Source: Maribacter sp.
GTDB lineage: Bacteria > Bacteroidota > Bacteroidia > Flavobacteriales > Flavobacteriaceae
Direction of reading: 5' to 3'
DNA length: 53,500 nucleotides
Assembly (NCBI GenBank): GCA_029287355.1
Contig: JARFRH010000118.1
Span: forward strand, 1-53,500
Each line of letters opens with the position of its first letter. The first letter of the stretch is position 1. Of this stretch, positions 16,270 to 25,690 are shown one piece after another. Under the pieces are notes generated by a model, which had not been told where the DNA came from, did no database searches, and was given only the letters and a program-made list of their open reading frames with translations. Made by a program: the position numbers and the translations under genes.

Positions 16270-16734
16270 TTATTGTTCAGAAACTGCCTTGACTTTCCGT
16301 TTGGATCGTATAAAACGATAAAAATATTGAAAGTTGCCGTTATACCAAATCGCAAAGATAAAGGCGATATAAATAACCCAATCGGGCATAAACAGCGCCG
16401 TACCGAAGTACGTTTTTAATACCAATAAGGCCAAAGCTATTCCCGCGATTCCTAAAGATACCAATGTGCGTTTGTCTTTTAGATTCACAAGGATCATGGC
16501 GATAATCAGAAGGCCCATTAGAGGCTTGGTATGCAATAGTATTGGAATCAAAGTGGTGTATTCGATATCAAAGAAGAGCACCATGGCACTCATATATGCG
16601 GTAAGACATAAGGGGCATTTCGGAACAAGTATCAATAAAATCGTAGAAAGAAAGGACATTGAGCCATTGGCGGCGTCTACTTTTTTTCGCGCATGCAACT
16701 TGGCTTTACAACAAGTCGTCTTTGTGATTTCCAT
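16270..16734 (-). CDS. Small membrane protein with a CPLC motif, in the moaA-moeA operon
   Basis: A 154-residue protein with four predicted membrane helices. The N-terminus has TTCC (Cys8 and Cys9), and the first helix ends in the motif KCPLCLTAYMSAM, a Cys-x-x-Cys pair at the membrane boundary reminiscent of MerC-like or thiol/metal-handling membrane proteins. The C-terminal tail is strongly basic. I do not recognise a named family. It starts ten bases after the moeA stop, so it is almost certainly co-transcribed with moeA and moaA. A role in metal or thiol handling for molybdenum or copper enzymes is inference from the cysteines and the context. Confidence 0.8.
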   Translation of the reverse strand: MEITKTTCCKAKLHARKKVDAANGSMSFLSTILLILVPKCPLCLTAYMSAMVLFFDIEYTTLIPILLHTKPLMGLLIIAMILVNLKDKRTLVSLGIAGIALALLVLKTYFGTALFMPDWVIYIAFIFAIWYNGNFQYFYRFIRSKRKVKAVSEQ

Positions 16735-16743
16735 AGCAAGAAA

Positions 16744-17958
16744 TTACCAAATTGATCGATAAGATACAAAAGGATAGACTTCATTCGCAAGAAATCGGCT
16801 TTTATTTTGTGGTAATATCAAGAATCCATCTGTTTTGACGAGATTGGCGAAATCGCCTGAGCCATTTCCTTTAATGGCGTTAGCGAAGAGTGTTCCATCG
16901 GGTTGACTTTCCAAGGTTGCTTCTAAGAAATACACTAAATCAGGTCTGAATTCCACATCGTTTTTAAGTTTGACGTGTAGGGTCTCTTGTTCAATAGCCA
17001 AAGATTTCTGTAACCAAAACTTCAAATACATATATACGCAAACAAAAGAGGAAACAGGATTCCCCGGAAGGGCAAAAATCTTTTTCCCTTTTGCATTGCT
17101 CCCAAACCAGAAAGGTTTCCCAGGGCGTTGCTGAATTTTATGAAAATGTTTTTTGACCCCTAACTCTTCCAGTACATCGGGCAAGTAATCGAATTTTCCT
17201 TTTGATACGCCTCCTGTAAAAATGAAGAGATCATACTCCTGTAGTAAATTAGAAATGGTACTCGTCATTTCAACTTTATCATCCGCCAAATGTTGTAAAT
17301 CTGCCGAAACCCCCCATTCCTTTAGGGTGGCATGAATTCCGTAAATATTGGATCTTCGTATCTGATGCAATTCGGGTGTTTGATGAACGGGCACCAACTC
17401 ATCGCCCGTAGAAAAAATAACCACCTTGGGCATTTTCCGCACTTTTAAAAAGGCTTTTCCAACAGCTGCCGCAATATTGATTTCGGCGCTTGACATTCGT
17501 TTCCCCTGTGACACTATTACCGTACCTTTTGAAATGTCAACCCCCTTGAAATGAACGTTCTGTTTGTAGTTCATGGCCGCTAGATTGATGGTAGCGGTTT
17601 TGTCTACAATTTCCAGATCCTCATACCTAATAACGGTGTCAACGTCAATGGGCATGATGGCTCCCGTCATGACTTCGATACATTTTTGAGAATCTAGCAA
17701 GGCTTTTTGTGGTGTGCCTGCAGCAGCGGTCGATTCAATGGTAAATGATCGCCTTCCCTTTTTGAAAGTTTCATAATCGATGGCGATACCATCCATCGTT
17801 ACCCTATCAAAAGGGGGGAAGTCGCGGTCAGCTATTAAATCTTCCGCAAGATAGGCCCCAATACAGTCTTCTAATTTTCGGGATTCAATTGGGAAAGCAC
17901 CTTTGTGTTCTTCTAAAATTGAAAGGGCTTTTTCGTAGGGGATAAAAGTATTTTCCAT
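16744..17958 (-). CDS. moeA: Molybdopterin molybdenumtransferase MoeA
   Basis: A 404-residue enzyme that inserts molybdate into (adenylylated) molybdopterin. Visible blocks are DFPPFDRVTMDGIA near residue 45 with the conserved Asp-Gly, MTGAIMPIDVDTVIRYED, the IFSTGDELV strand of the MPT-binding domain, the FTGGVSKGKFDYL loop and LPGNPVSSFVC followed by a C-terminal beta domain. Length is normal. It lies 86 bases downstream of moaA on the same strand. The usual partner, MogA or MoaB, is not in the window. Confidence 0.96.
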   Translation of the reverse strand: MENTFIPYEKALSILEEHKGAFPIESRKLEDCIGAYLAEDLIADRDFPPFDRVTMDGIAIDYETFKKGRRSFTIESTAAAGTPQKALLDSQKCIEVMTGAIMPIDVDTVIRYEDLEIVDKTATINLAAMNYKQNVHFKGVDISKGTVIVSQGKRMSSAEINIAAAVGKAFLKVRKMPKVVIFSTGDELVPVHQTPELHQIRRSNIYGIHATLKEWGVSADLQHLADDKVEMTSTISNLLQEYDLFIFTGGVSKGKFDYLPDVLEELGVKKHFHKIQQRPGKPFWFGSNAKGKKIFALPGNPVSSFVCVYMYLKFWLQKSLAIEQETLHVKLKNDVEFRPDLVYFLEATLESQPDGTLFANAIKGNGSGDFANLVKTDGFLILPQNKSRFLANEVYPFVSYRSIW

Positions 17959-18044
17959 CGGTCACATTGGTCGGAGTCGGATTGCTTTAAAGTACGCCTG
18001 CCAATTTCTCCACTCCGCTCGAAATGGCAACCGCTAAGTTTTGG

Positions 18045-19028
18045 TTACCCACCAATACTACTCATGCTTTGCATAGCTTCCTTGGGAGACTTGCGCATTT
18101 TTTCTGCTACAAAGCCGTCTTTTGGCTTCAAACGTACTATCTCGCGGAATTTATCCGCCAGTTCTTCATCCGAAACACCTGAACGCATATAATCACGAAT
18201 ATTAAATACCCCATCATCATAAAGGCAACTTTTAATTTCGCCCTTTGAGGAAATGCGAAGTCGATTACAGGTATTGCAAAACGTTCTTGAAAAAGCGGCG
18301 ATAACACCTATATTTCCTTTATAACCAGGAACAGAAAGCAAGCTTGCCGTGTCGCCATGCTTGCTCGGTAATTTTTCCAATTTTGAATAATGCGCTTTTA
18401 AATCCGCATGAATATCACGAGCGGAATACATTTCAACATTCTCCTTGTATCCTCCATTAAAGGGCATTTCTTCAATAAAACGAACATCTACTGGGTAGTC
18501 TTTGGCAAGTTCCGCTAAAGGAATAATATCTTGTGTGTTTATCCCTTTCATGATTACCGCATTGAGTTTGATTTGAAAACCATTATCGACCAACATATGA
18601 AATGTTTGCATCACCTTTTCAAAATCATCACGGCGCGTAATTTTGTAAAAACGTTCTTTGTCCAAAGAATCGATACTCAAGTTGATTTTGGTTATGCCCA
18701 ATTGCTTTAATTTCGGAATATGTCTTTGTAAAAGGGTTCCGTTTGAGGTAATATGTATAGATTTAAAATCATTTATTTCAGCCGTATTCTCCAATAATTT
18801 CATGAAATCTTTCCGAAGAAAAGGCTCTCCACCTGTAAAACGGACTTTCCGAAAACCGATTCCCCCTAAGACCTTTAGCAATCGGGTAATTTCTTCATAA
18901 CTAAGAAGATGTGCTTTTGGCTCATATGGAATGCCCTCGGCAGGCATACAATAAAAGCACCGTAAATTGCATCGGTCCGTTACTGCGATTCGCACATAAT
19001 CAATTGTTCGGTCAAAGGAATCCTTCAT
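18045..19028 (-). CDS. moaA: GTP 3',8-cyclase MoaA
   Basis: A 327-residue radical-SAM enzyme that starts molybdopterin synthesis from GTP. The N-terminal cluster motif is CNLRCFYC at about residues 20-27. The C-terminal second 4Fe-4S site is FCNTCNRLRIS...KSC (Cys-x2-Cys-x13-Cys). The protein ends with the conserved Gly-Gly (SSIGG), which is needed for activity in this family. GGEPFLR, the SAM-binding motif, is present. It is the first gene of a minus-strand operon and is divergent from xdhC across a 90-base gap. Confidence 0.97.
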   Translation of the reverse strand: MKDSFDRTIDYVRIAVTDRCNLRCFYCMPAEGIPYEPKAHLLSYEEITRLLKVLGGIGFRKVRFTGGEPFLRKDFMKLLENTAEINDFKSIHITSNGTLLQRHIPKLKQLGITKINLSIDSLDKERFYKITRRDDFEKVMQTFHMLVDNGFQIKLNAVIMKGINTQDIIPLAELAKDYPVDVRFIEEMPFNGGYKENVEMYSARDIHADLKAHYSKLEKLPSKHGDTASLLSVPGYKGNIGVIAAFSRTFCNTCNRLRISSKGEIKSCLYDDGVFNIRDYMRSGVSDEELADKFREIVRLKPKDGFVAEKMRKSPKEAMQSMSSIGG

Positions 19029-19118
19029 GATTTAAATCAGTGATAAGAAGTTTCAATATAGCTATTTTTCGATATATTAGGAGGGCTATTTAAGAAAGAA
19101 ATAAGAACTGCTTCAAAA

Positions 19119-20222
19119 ATGAAAGAAATAAAATCGATACTCCAACTTTACAATTCTTTTAAAACCTCCAATGAAAAATGTGCCATTGCACAGGTCGTTC
19201 GTGTTGAGGAATCATCTTATCGCCGAGAAGGAGCACGGATGCTCGTTTTTGAGTCGGGTGTATTTGAAGGTGGCATTAGTGGCGGTTGTTTAGAAGGTGA
19301 TGCTTTACAGCGATCTCAAATAGCCATTTTAAAGCAAGAGCCATCGATTGTCACCTATGATACTTCAAAAGAAAATGAAATAGGTGTGGGGTTGGGCTGT
19401 AATGGTGTTATCGACGTTTTGATTTCACCCATTTCGGAAAATTCTTCAACTTTGGAAATGTTACAGAAATGCGTTTCGGATAGAGGAGAGCATATCATAG
19501 CCACAGTTACCGCACTGAATGCCGATATCAACGAAATCACTTTAGGCAAAAGTTTTTACTATGACAAAGATTCCGCATCCTTAAAAGATTGCAAGCATGA
19601 GCGATTGCGAAATTTTCTTCAGGATAAAATTCAGGATGTCTTGGAAAACAAAAAATCAAAAACCTTTCAATTCGAAGAAGAAGGAGTAAAAGCGAGCGTC
19701 TTCATAGAACTGATTCCACCGCAATTTCATTTGGCAATTTATGGAGATAATTATGATGTGTACCCGATGTTGGAAATGGCAAAACTTATGGATTGGGATG
19801 TTAGTCTGGTAGGTAATGTACAAAAACTCAAAAAGGAAAAACTACGATCCGTTACCCATTTCTATCTCAAAGATGGTGAAGTACGACCTGAAATTGACCA
19901 CCGTACTGCGGTCATCTTAATGGCCCATGATTATAAAACTGATTATGACAATTTGAAACAATTGATAAAGAGCCCTGCGCCTTATATTGCTTCCTTGGGG
20001 CCGCGAAAACGTTTTGACAAAATGATTGACGAATTCAAGGCAAACGGAATTGAATTTTCCGATGTAGATCAGCAACGAATTTTTGCCCCTTGTGGATTAG
20101 AAATCGGTGCAAATACGCCTGAAGAAATCGCAATGAGCTTGTTTAGTGAAATTATCGCTGTTTTTTCTGGGAAGATAGGTGGAATGCTACGAGAGAAAAT
20201 TGGACCGATTCATGAGCGGTGA
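19119..20222 (+). CDS. XdhC/CoxI-family molybdenum cofactor insertion chaperone
   Basis: A 367-residue protein of the XdhC family. XdhC binds molybdenum cofactor, protects it while a desulfurase adds the terminal sulfur, and inserts it into xanthine-oxidase-type enzymes. Seen here are the N-terminal CAIAQVVRVEESSYRREGARM and GGISGGCLEGDA (with the conserved Cys), the GLGCNGVIDVL strand, a Rossmann-like domain from about residue 205 and the family's C-terminal IFAPCGLEIGANTPEEIA. It stands alone on the plus strand, between moaA and a desulfurase gene that runs the other way. It could serve the iorAB-like hydroxylase, the CO dehydrogenase, or both. It is a different paralogue from CoxF. Confidence 0.93.
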   Translation: MKEIKSILQLYNSFKTSNEKCAIAQVVRVEESSYRREGARMLVFESGVFEGGISGGCLEGDALQRSQIAILKQEPSIVTYDTSKENEIGVGLGCNGVIDVLISPISENSSTLEMLQKCVSDRGEHIIATVTALNADINEITLGKSFYYDKDSASLKDCKHERLRNFLQDKIQDVLENKKSKTFQFEEEGVKASVFIELIPPQFHLAIYGDNYDVYPMLEMAKLMDWDVSLVGNVQKLKKEKLRSVTHFYLKDGEVRPEIDHRTAVILMAHDYKTDYDNLKQLIKSPAPYIASLGPRKRFDKMIDEFKANGIEFSDVDQQRIFAPCGLEIGANTPEEIAMSLFSEIIAVFSGKIGGMLREKIGPIHER

Positions 20223-20337
20223 ATTGAGTTTTACAAATGTGGGAATGATTGATGAGAAAGGTCCAACCAGAAAGAGGTAAAGAAAAAAGTATACTGCCAA
20301 CGGAATACTTATTTAGACTTGTCTCTTGTACTTGAGC

Positions 20338-21513
20338 CTAAATCCTTCGCTCCCAAAGTATATTACTTTCCCTTTGATTTGTGACCTCATTCGCCACAAT
20401 TTCTATAGCCTTTTCAATATCTTTTTCAGAAGTATATCTACCGATACTCAGACGTATAGAAGCATACGCTAAACTACGTTCAATACCCATGGCGGTTAAC
20501 ACGTGTGAAGGTTCGACTGATGCTGAATTACAGGCGGACCCATTTGATACGGCGATTTTTCTGCTCAAGGCTGTCAATAAACTTGCACCATCCACATAGG
20601 GGAAAGATACATGAACCGTATTGGGTAAACGTTCGCCGTTTGCATTATTGGAAACTGTCAATTCAATTTCAAGTAAACCAACTTCCAGTGCATTGCGTAG
20701 GGTTTCCAATCTCTGGATTTCTTCCTCCAAATTGGCATGAGCCAGTTCAATGGCTTTTGCAAACCCCACAATCAATGGGGTGTTAATCGTACCTCCTCGT
20801 TGTCCTTTCTGTTGTCCACCGCCTTGAATAAAACTTGGGAGCATATCTCCGCCTTCATTGTCTTTTACATAAACTAGTCCGATTCCTTTTGGTCCGTATA
20901 CTTTGTGCCCTGAAAAACAGGCGAAATCGACCAAGCTTAAAACCTTAGTTAAATCGACTTTTCCCAAAGCTTGGGTAGTATCCGAAAAAAGCAGGCTTCC
21001 ATTTTCATGGGTCAGTCTTGCAATTTCATCTAAGGGTTGAATAATTCCCGTTTCGTTATTGGCATTTAAAATTGAAACCAATATCGTATCTGGACGCAAG
21101 GTTTCGTTTAAGGTTTGTAAAGAAATCAATCCATATGAATTTACATCCAAATAGCTTATTTCAAACCCATCATCTTCTAAAAAAGCGCAGGTATCCAGTA
21201 CGGCTTTGTGTTCGGCTTTGGTGGTAATGATGTGTTTTCCTTTGAGTTTCATCTTACGGGCAATCCCTTTTAACACCATATTTATACTCTCAGTAGACCC
21301 TGAAGTATAGATTAAACTGCTAGTAGAAATCCCTAAGCTTTTCGCTATAGATATCGTAGCATCTTCAACAGCATCCTTCGCCAACCACCCATAGGGATGA
21401 TGACTGCTAGAAGGATTTCCAAAGTCTTCATGAAAATGAGGCAACATGGTGTCCACTACTTCTTTGGCACAGGGAGTTGTTGCATTGTAATCAAAATAGA
21501 GTTGAGAATACAT
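20338..21513 (-). CDS. NifS/IscS-type cysteine desulfurase
   Basis: A 391-residue PLP enzyme that takes sulfur from cysteine as an enzyme-bound persulfide. The N-terminal FDYNATTPC, the pyridoxal lysine in CFSGHKVYGPKG and the catalytic cysteine loop NGSACNSASVEPSHVL are all present. It is divergent from coxM across a 200-base gap and sits next to xdhC. In Rhodobacter a NifS-type protein sulfurates the molybdenum cofactor bound to XdhC; by context this gene is a good candidate for that job here and for supplying sulfur for the CuSMo centre. A general iron-sulfur role cannot be excluded. The ATG at 21513 gives the usual N-terminus. Confidence 0.93.
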   Translation of the reverse strand: MYSQLYFDYNATTPCAKEVVDTMLPHFHEDFGNPSSSHHPYGWLAKDAVEDATISIAKSLGISTSSLIYTSGSTESINMVLKGIARKMKLKGKHIITTKAEHKAVLDTCAFLEDDGFEISYLDVNSYGLISLQTLNETLRPDTILVSILNANNETGIIQPLDEIARLTHENGSLLFSDTTQALGKVDLTKVLSLVDFACFSGHKVYGPKGIGLVYVKDNEGGDMLPSFIQGGGQQKGQRGGTINTPLIVGFAKAIELAHANLEEEIQRLETLRNALEVGLLEIELTVSNNANGERLPNTVHVSFPYVDGASLLTALSRKIAVSNGSACNSASVEPSHVLTAMGIERSLAYASIRLSIGRYTSEKDIEKAIEIVANEVTNQRESNILWERRI

Positions 21514-21540
21514 TGTTAAGCCGTCATTTATGTATGAATA

Positions 21541-21559
21541 TAAAGGTAGTGATTATCAC
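21541..21559. promoter_or_regulatory. Palindrome GTGATTATCAC abutting a -7-like element for the desulfurase
   Basis: GTGAT-T-ATCAC (21549-21559) is a perfect palindrome. Directly next to it, on the minus strand, is TACCTTTA (21541-21548), one base off the TAnnTTTG consensus and 27 bases upstream of the desulfurase ATG. A second short palindrome, GCCTTAGGC, follows at 21566-21574. The position suits an operator controlling the desulfurase or the divergent cox operon. No regulator is identified. Confidence 0.35.
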
Positions 21560-21649
21560 AGAATAGCCTTAGGCATTAAAAATCAGAAAAGTATAAAGTG
21601 ATTTTATTTTCCAGAGGATTATCAAATCGTTAAACAAAATCATAATATT

Positions 21650-21680
21650 TTGTGTCATCAAAAAAAATAAGATATATTTA
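21650..21680 (+). promoter_or_regulatory. Candidate promoter of the cox operon
   Basis: TTTTG (ending in TTG at 21650-21652) is followed after 20 bases by TATATTTA (21673-21680), one base off the Bacteroidetes -7 consensus TAnnTTTG, with the usual spacing. It lies 33 bases before the coxM ATG, leaving a leader of about 25 bases. Confidence 0.45.
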
Positions 21681-21713
21681 ATGCTTTCCTCTTAATTTAA
21701 ATCTTAATTAATT

Positions 21714-22583
21714 ATGATTCCAGCTAATTTCAACTATCACAAAGCAACTTCGCTCAAAGAAGCTATTGCTTTGTCTCAGGAGCTAGGTGAAGAAGCGAAG
21801 TATATGTCCGGAGGGCACAGCCTCCTTCCGATGATGAAACTTCGTTTTGCCACTCCTGAACATATTATTGATATCAGTAAAATTGAAGGCTTGTCCTATA
21901 TCAAGGAGGATGGCGATATGCTAAAAATCGGTGCCTTGACGACACAAACGGAAATGGAGCATAATACTTTGCTCAAGGAAAACTATCCCATTTTTGGCGA
22001 TGCGGTTTGGTTAACGGCGGATCCTTCGGTACGAAATTGCGGTACTATAGGAGGTAATGTTGCCCATGGTGATGCTGCCAATGACCAACCCGCATTGATG
22101 TTAGCTATGCGAGCAACAATTATTGCAGAAGGTATCGATGGTGAAAAGACAATTCCCATCGATGAATTTTTTCACGGTTTTTATATGACCGCGTTGGAAC
22201 CCAGTGATGTTTTGACCGAGATTCAGATACCGAAGTCTACCAAAAATAGTGGTGGGGCATATTACAAAGTAGAACGAAAAGTCGGCGATTATGCTACTGC
22301 TGGGGTTGCCGTACATGTTGAATTGGACGAGGCTGGAGTTTGTCAAGAAATTGGCATCGGATTAACGAATGTAAGTGCAGTGCCTATGCGATTGGAACGT
22401 GGGGAAGAAGTACTGCGGGGCAAAAAAATCACAGACGACTTAATTGAGCAGATTGGTATTATCGCCGGGGAGGATTGTGAACCCGAATCCGATTTAAGGG
22501 GGTCGGAAGCTTATAAGCGGTCGATAGTGAATACAATTACCAAACGAATGTTGAACAAGGCTTTGGAAAGAGCAAGAAAATAA
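21714..22583 (+). CDS. coxM: CO dehydrogenase medium (FAD) subunit CoxM
   Basis: A 289-residue FAD-binding subunit of aerobic CO dehydrogenase, which takes electrons from the iron-sulfur subunit and passes them towards the respiratory chain. Flavin motifs are [11 protein letters not shown] at about residues 32-42 and [10 protein letters not shown] at 111-120, the two signature loops of the CoxM/CutM family. The C-terminal domain contains the [13 protein letters not shown] strand typical of the family. Length is normal. It is first in the M-S-L order characteristic of form I CO dehydrogenases, seven bases before coxS. Confidence 0.95.
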   Translation: MIPANFNYHKATSLKEAIALSQELGEEAKYMSGGHSLLPMMKLRFATPEHIIDISKIEGLSYIKEDGDMLKIGALTTQTEMEHNTLLKENYPIFGDAVWLTADPSVRNCGTIGGNVAHGDAANDQPALMLAMRATIIAEGIDGEKTIPIDEFFHGFYMTALEPSDVLTEIQIPKSTKNSGGAYYKVERKVGDYATAGVAVHVELDEAGVCQEIGIGLTNVSAVPMRLERGEEVLRGKKITDDLIEQIGIIAGEDCEPESDLRGSEAYKRSIVNTITKRMLNKALERARK

Positions 22584-22590
22584 AGAAATA

Positions 22591-23082
22591 ATGGCAAAAC
22601 ATAAAGTAACAATGACAATTAACGGAGAAAGCGTTACTGCCGAGGTAGATTCACGCTTGCTTTTGGTTCATTTTATTAGAGAGAATTTAGATATGACCGG
22701 TACCCACATTGGTTGCGATACTTCAAGTTGCGGTGCATGTACCATCTTGATAGATGGCAAATCGGTCAAGTCTTGTACTTATTTGACTGTTCGGGCAGAT
22801 GGGGCCAATATCACAACCATAGAAGGTATTGCTGCCGATGGCACAAACCACCCACTGCAAAAAGCTTTTCATGACCAACATGGTCTGCACTGCGGTTTCT
22901 GTACTCCTGGGATGATCATGCGATCAATTGATATGTTGAACACCAACCCTAATCCTACGGAAAAAGAAATACGATGGGGTATTTCAGGTAATCTGTGCAG
23001 GTGTACAGGCTATAACAATATCGTAAAGTCTGTTCAGCAGGCTGCCGAAGAAATGGCCAAGGAAAAAGAAGCTACCGTCTAA
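22591..23082 (+). CDS. coxS: CO dehydrogenase small (2x 2Fe-2S) subunit CoxS
   Basis: A 163-residue iron-sulfur subunit. The N-terminal ferredoxin-like domain binds one cluster through Cys42, Cys47, Cys50 and Cys62 ([16 protein letters not shown], then SC). The C-terminal four-helix domain binds the cluster near molybdenum through Cys101, Cys104, Cys136 and Cys138 (HCGFCTPGM and CRCTGY). The CGFCTPGM sequence is shared with soluble cytoplasmic hydroxylases, in contrast to the QCGYCQAGQ of the exported paralogue at 7515. It lies between coxM and coxL with gaps of 7 and 17 bases. Confidence 0.96.
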   Translation: MAKHKVTMTINGESVTAEVDSRLLLVHFIRENLDMTGTHIGCDTSSCGACTILIDGKSVKSCTYLTVRADGANITTIEGIAADGTNHPLQKAFHDQHGLHCGFCTPGMIMRSIDMLNTNPNPTEKEIRWGISGNLCRCTGYNNIVKSVQQAAEEMAKEKEATV

Positions 23083-23099
23083 TCGCTAAAAAAGAAAAT

Positions 23100-25466
23100 A
23101 TGTTCTCATGTAAAACATCACCAGAGGTAGGCGGAATGGGCCACTCTGTAAAACGAAAAGAAGATGCCCGTTTTTTACACGGCAAAGGTAATTATACCGA
23201 TGACGTAAAACTACCGGGCATGTTGAGTATGGTTATAGTGCGTAGTCCATATGCCTATGCCAAAATCAAAAGTATCAATAAGGAAAAGGCGCTGGCCATT
23301 GATGGCGTTTTGGCGGTAATAACCGGTGAAGACTTAGCGCAGTACAACCTGCATTGGATGCCAACCTTGCTTTCCGATTCACAAATGGTATTGCCTACTG
23401 ATACGGTAATGCATCAATCTCAAGAGGTCTGTGCGGTTATTGCCACAGATAGGTATATCGCAGTTGATGGGGCGGAAGCTGTAGAAGTCGATTACGAACC
23501 TATGGCGGCTCTTGTAGATCCTTTTAAGGCACTCGATGAAGGTGCACCACTATTAAGACCGGATAAAGAAGGCCAAAAAGACAATCAAATATACCATTGG
23601 GAACGCGGCGAAAGGGAAAAGACGGATGCAGCCATTGCGGCCGCCGATGTGGTCGTGAAAGAGCGTATTCACTTGCCAAGAATTCATGTAGCTTCTATAG
23701 AAACTTGTGGCGTAGTGGCTTCCTACGATAAGGATACGGAGAAAATGTTGATTTATTTGACCTCTCAGGCACCTCATGCTATTCGTACTATTTTAGCATT
23801 GGTTGCTGGTCATGTTGGGCTATCAGAAGAAAAAATAAGAATTATCGCTCCGGATATTGGAGGTGGTTTTGGAGGAAAGGTACCTGTATACCCAGGTTAT
23901 GTTATTGCCATTGCGGCTTCTTTTTTAATAGGAAAACCGGTGAAGTGGATTGAAGACCGCTCTGAGAATTTGGTAAATGGTTTTGCCCGTGACTATCACA
24001 TGGATTGTGAATTGGCGGCAACCAAAGAGGGTAAAATTCAAGCCTTTAAGGTGTCAACCTTAGCAGACCATGGGTATACTGATTCTTCGGCGAATCCTTC
24101 AAAATATCCTACGGGAATGTTTTCTATCTGTACGGGTTCATATGATTACGAGCATGCCTTCGCAGAGTTGGATGCCGTGTATACCAACAAAGCGCCCGGT
24201 GGTGTTGCATATCGATGTTCTTTTCGTGTGACCGAAGCCGTGCATGCCATTGAGCGAATGGTCGATAAATTGGCAGCGGAAATAGGTAAAGATCCTGCGC
24301 AATTACGTTTTGAAAACTTTATAAAGAAAGAGGATTTCCCTTACGCTTCTCCCTTGGGGTGGAGTTATGATAGTGGTGATTACAAACAGACATTGGAAAA
24401 AGCCATGGATATGATCGGCTATGACGATTATAAAAAGGAACAAGCCGAGAAACGCGCCCAAGGAAAATTAATGGGAATCGGAATCTGTACTTTTACGGAA
24501 GTAGTGGGCGCCGGACCATCTAAAGACTTCGATATTTTAGGAATCGCAATGTTCGATAGTGCTGAGATACGCGTGCATCCTACGGGAAAAGCATTGGCAC
24601 GATTCGGTACCAAGTCACAAGGACAAGGTCACGAAACTACCTATGCACAGATTCTTGCAGAAGAATTGGGGATTCCTTATACCGATATTGAAATCGACGA
24701 AGGCGATACGGATACTGCGCCCTACGGATTGGGTACATATGCGAGTAGAAGTACACCTACAGCAGGTGCCGCGGCCGCTATGGCTGCCCGTAAGTTGAAA
24801 GACAAAGGCAAGAAAATTGCAGCATACCTCTTAGAGGTAAGTGAAGACGATATCGAATGGGAAGTTGGAAAGTACTTTGTAAAAGGCGCTCCTGAAAAGT
24901 CTAAGACGATTCAAGATGTTGCTTTTGCCGCTTATACCAATATCCCGCCGGGAATGGAACCTGGCTTCGAGGCAACACATTACTACGATCCACCAAACCT
25001 AACCTTCCCCAACGGCGCTTACATTTGTGTAGTTGAGGTTGATGAGGAAACGGGGGCAATAGATGTAAAACGATTTGTGGCTATCGATGATTGTGGCAAT
25101 ATTATTAACCCAATGATTGTTGAAGGTCAAGTGCATGGTGGACTAACCCAAGGTATTGCACCTGCAATGTATGAGGGAATCGTTTATGACGATGAAGGCA
25201 ATGTTTTGAACGGAACTTTGATGGATTATTTGGTGCCAACGGCGGTTGAATCCCCACATTGGGAAACCGGCCATACAATTACGCCATCACCACACCATCC
25301 ATTAGGAGCTAAAGGTGTTGCTGAATCACCGACGGTAGGGGCACCACCGGCAATTGCGAACGCGATTATCGATGCATTGTATCCGTTAGGAATTAAGCAT
25401 TTGGATATTCCCATCACTCCTGATAAGGTTTGGGATGCTATTCAAGTAGCAAAAGCAAAAGCGTAG
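23100..25466 (+). CDS. coxL: Form I aerobic CO dehydrogenase large subunit CoxL
   Basis: A 788-residue catalytic subunit that oxidises CO to CO2 at a Mo-S-Cu site. The diagnostic form I active-site loop AYRCSFR is present at residues 370-376, with the copper-binding Cys373 encoded at 24216-24218; form II proteins have AYRGAGR instead. Other matches to the Oligotropha enzyme as I remember it are TSQAPHAIRT (Gln223), DIGGGFGGKV, GTKSQGQGHETTYAQI, GTYASRSTPTAGAA and GAKGVAESP with the catalytic glutamate at about 742. It has no signal peptide, so the enzyme is cytosolic. Length is close to that of the Oligotropha subunit (about 809). The 224 bases after it carry a decayed palindromic repeat but no gene. 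Confidence 0.97.
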   Translation: MFSCKTSPEVGGMGHSVKRKEDARFLHGKGNYTDDVKLPGMLSMVIVRSPYAYAKIKSINKEKALAIDGVLAVITGEDLAQYNLHWMPTLLSDSQMVLPTDTVMHQSQEVCAVIATDRYIAVDGAEAVEVDYEPMAALVDPFKALDEGAPLLRPDKEGQKDNQIYHWERGEREKTDAAIAAADVVVKERIHLPRIHVASIETCGVVASYDKDTEKMLIYLTSQAPHAIRTILALVAGHVGLSEEKIRIIAPDIGGGFGGKVPVYPGYVIAIAASFLIGKPVKWIEDRSENLVNGFARDYHMDCELAATKEGKIQAFKVSTLADHGYTDSSANPSKYPTGMFSICTGSYDYEHAFAELDAVYTNKAPGGVAYRCSFRVTEAVHAIERMVDKLAAEIGKDPAQLRFENFIKKEDFPYASPLGWSYDSGDYKQTLEKAMDMIGYDDYKKEQAEKRAQGKLMGIGICTFTEVVGAGPSKDFDILGIAMFDSAEIRVHPTGKALARFGTKSQGQGHETTYAQILAEELGIPYTDIEIDEGDTDTAPYGLGTYASRSTPTAGAAAAMAARKLKDKGKKIAAYLLEVSEDDIEWEVGKYFVKGAPEKSKTIQDVAFAAYTNIPPGMEPGFEATHYYDPPNLTFPNGAYICVVEVDEETGAIDVKRFVAIDDCGNIINPMIVEGQVHGGLTQGIAPAMYEGIVYDDEGNVLNGTLMDYLVPTAVESPHWETGHTITPSPHHPLGAKGVAESPTVGAPPAIANAIIDALYPLGIKHLDIPITPDKVWDAIQVAKAKA

Positions 25467-25524
25467 CGCGAGCATCCCTAGAAGTAACAAAGTACAGAGT
25501 TGGGGAAATATAGGTAAAAGCGGT

Positions 25525-25544
25525 CCTCCTTCAGATGAAGTTGG
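25525..25544. repeat. Decayed copy of the CCTCC...CAGATG intergenic repeat
   Basis: CCTCCTTCAGATGAAGTTGG shares the CTCC-CAGATGRAGTT core with the palindrome at 7307-7331 but has lost the closing arm. It lies in the 224-base gap between coxL and coxG. The rest of that gap has no gene I can support. Confidence 0.4.
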
Positions 25545-25690
25545 CTACGGTAAGCGCTCTTGGAGTATTACCCGATAATGGTTAGGGGTTTGTCCGAAGA
25601 CAATAAGCGATAGGCCTCAAAGACCAAAATTTTCAACAAATGTTTAACAAATTCTCCTTTATAGGGGAATGATACTAAAATTGGAATTGT

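Noticed and set aside
23100-25466. Form II (non-CO) CoxL-like hydroxylase
   Set aside because: The active-site loop is AYRCSFR, not AYRGAGR, and the gene order is M-S-L.
25468-25578. An open frame of about 37 codons in the coxL-coxG gap
   Set aside because: It has no start codon of its own, overlaps the coxL end and includes the decayed repeat; the protein sequence resembles nothing known.
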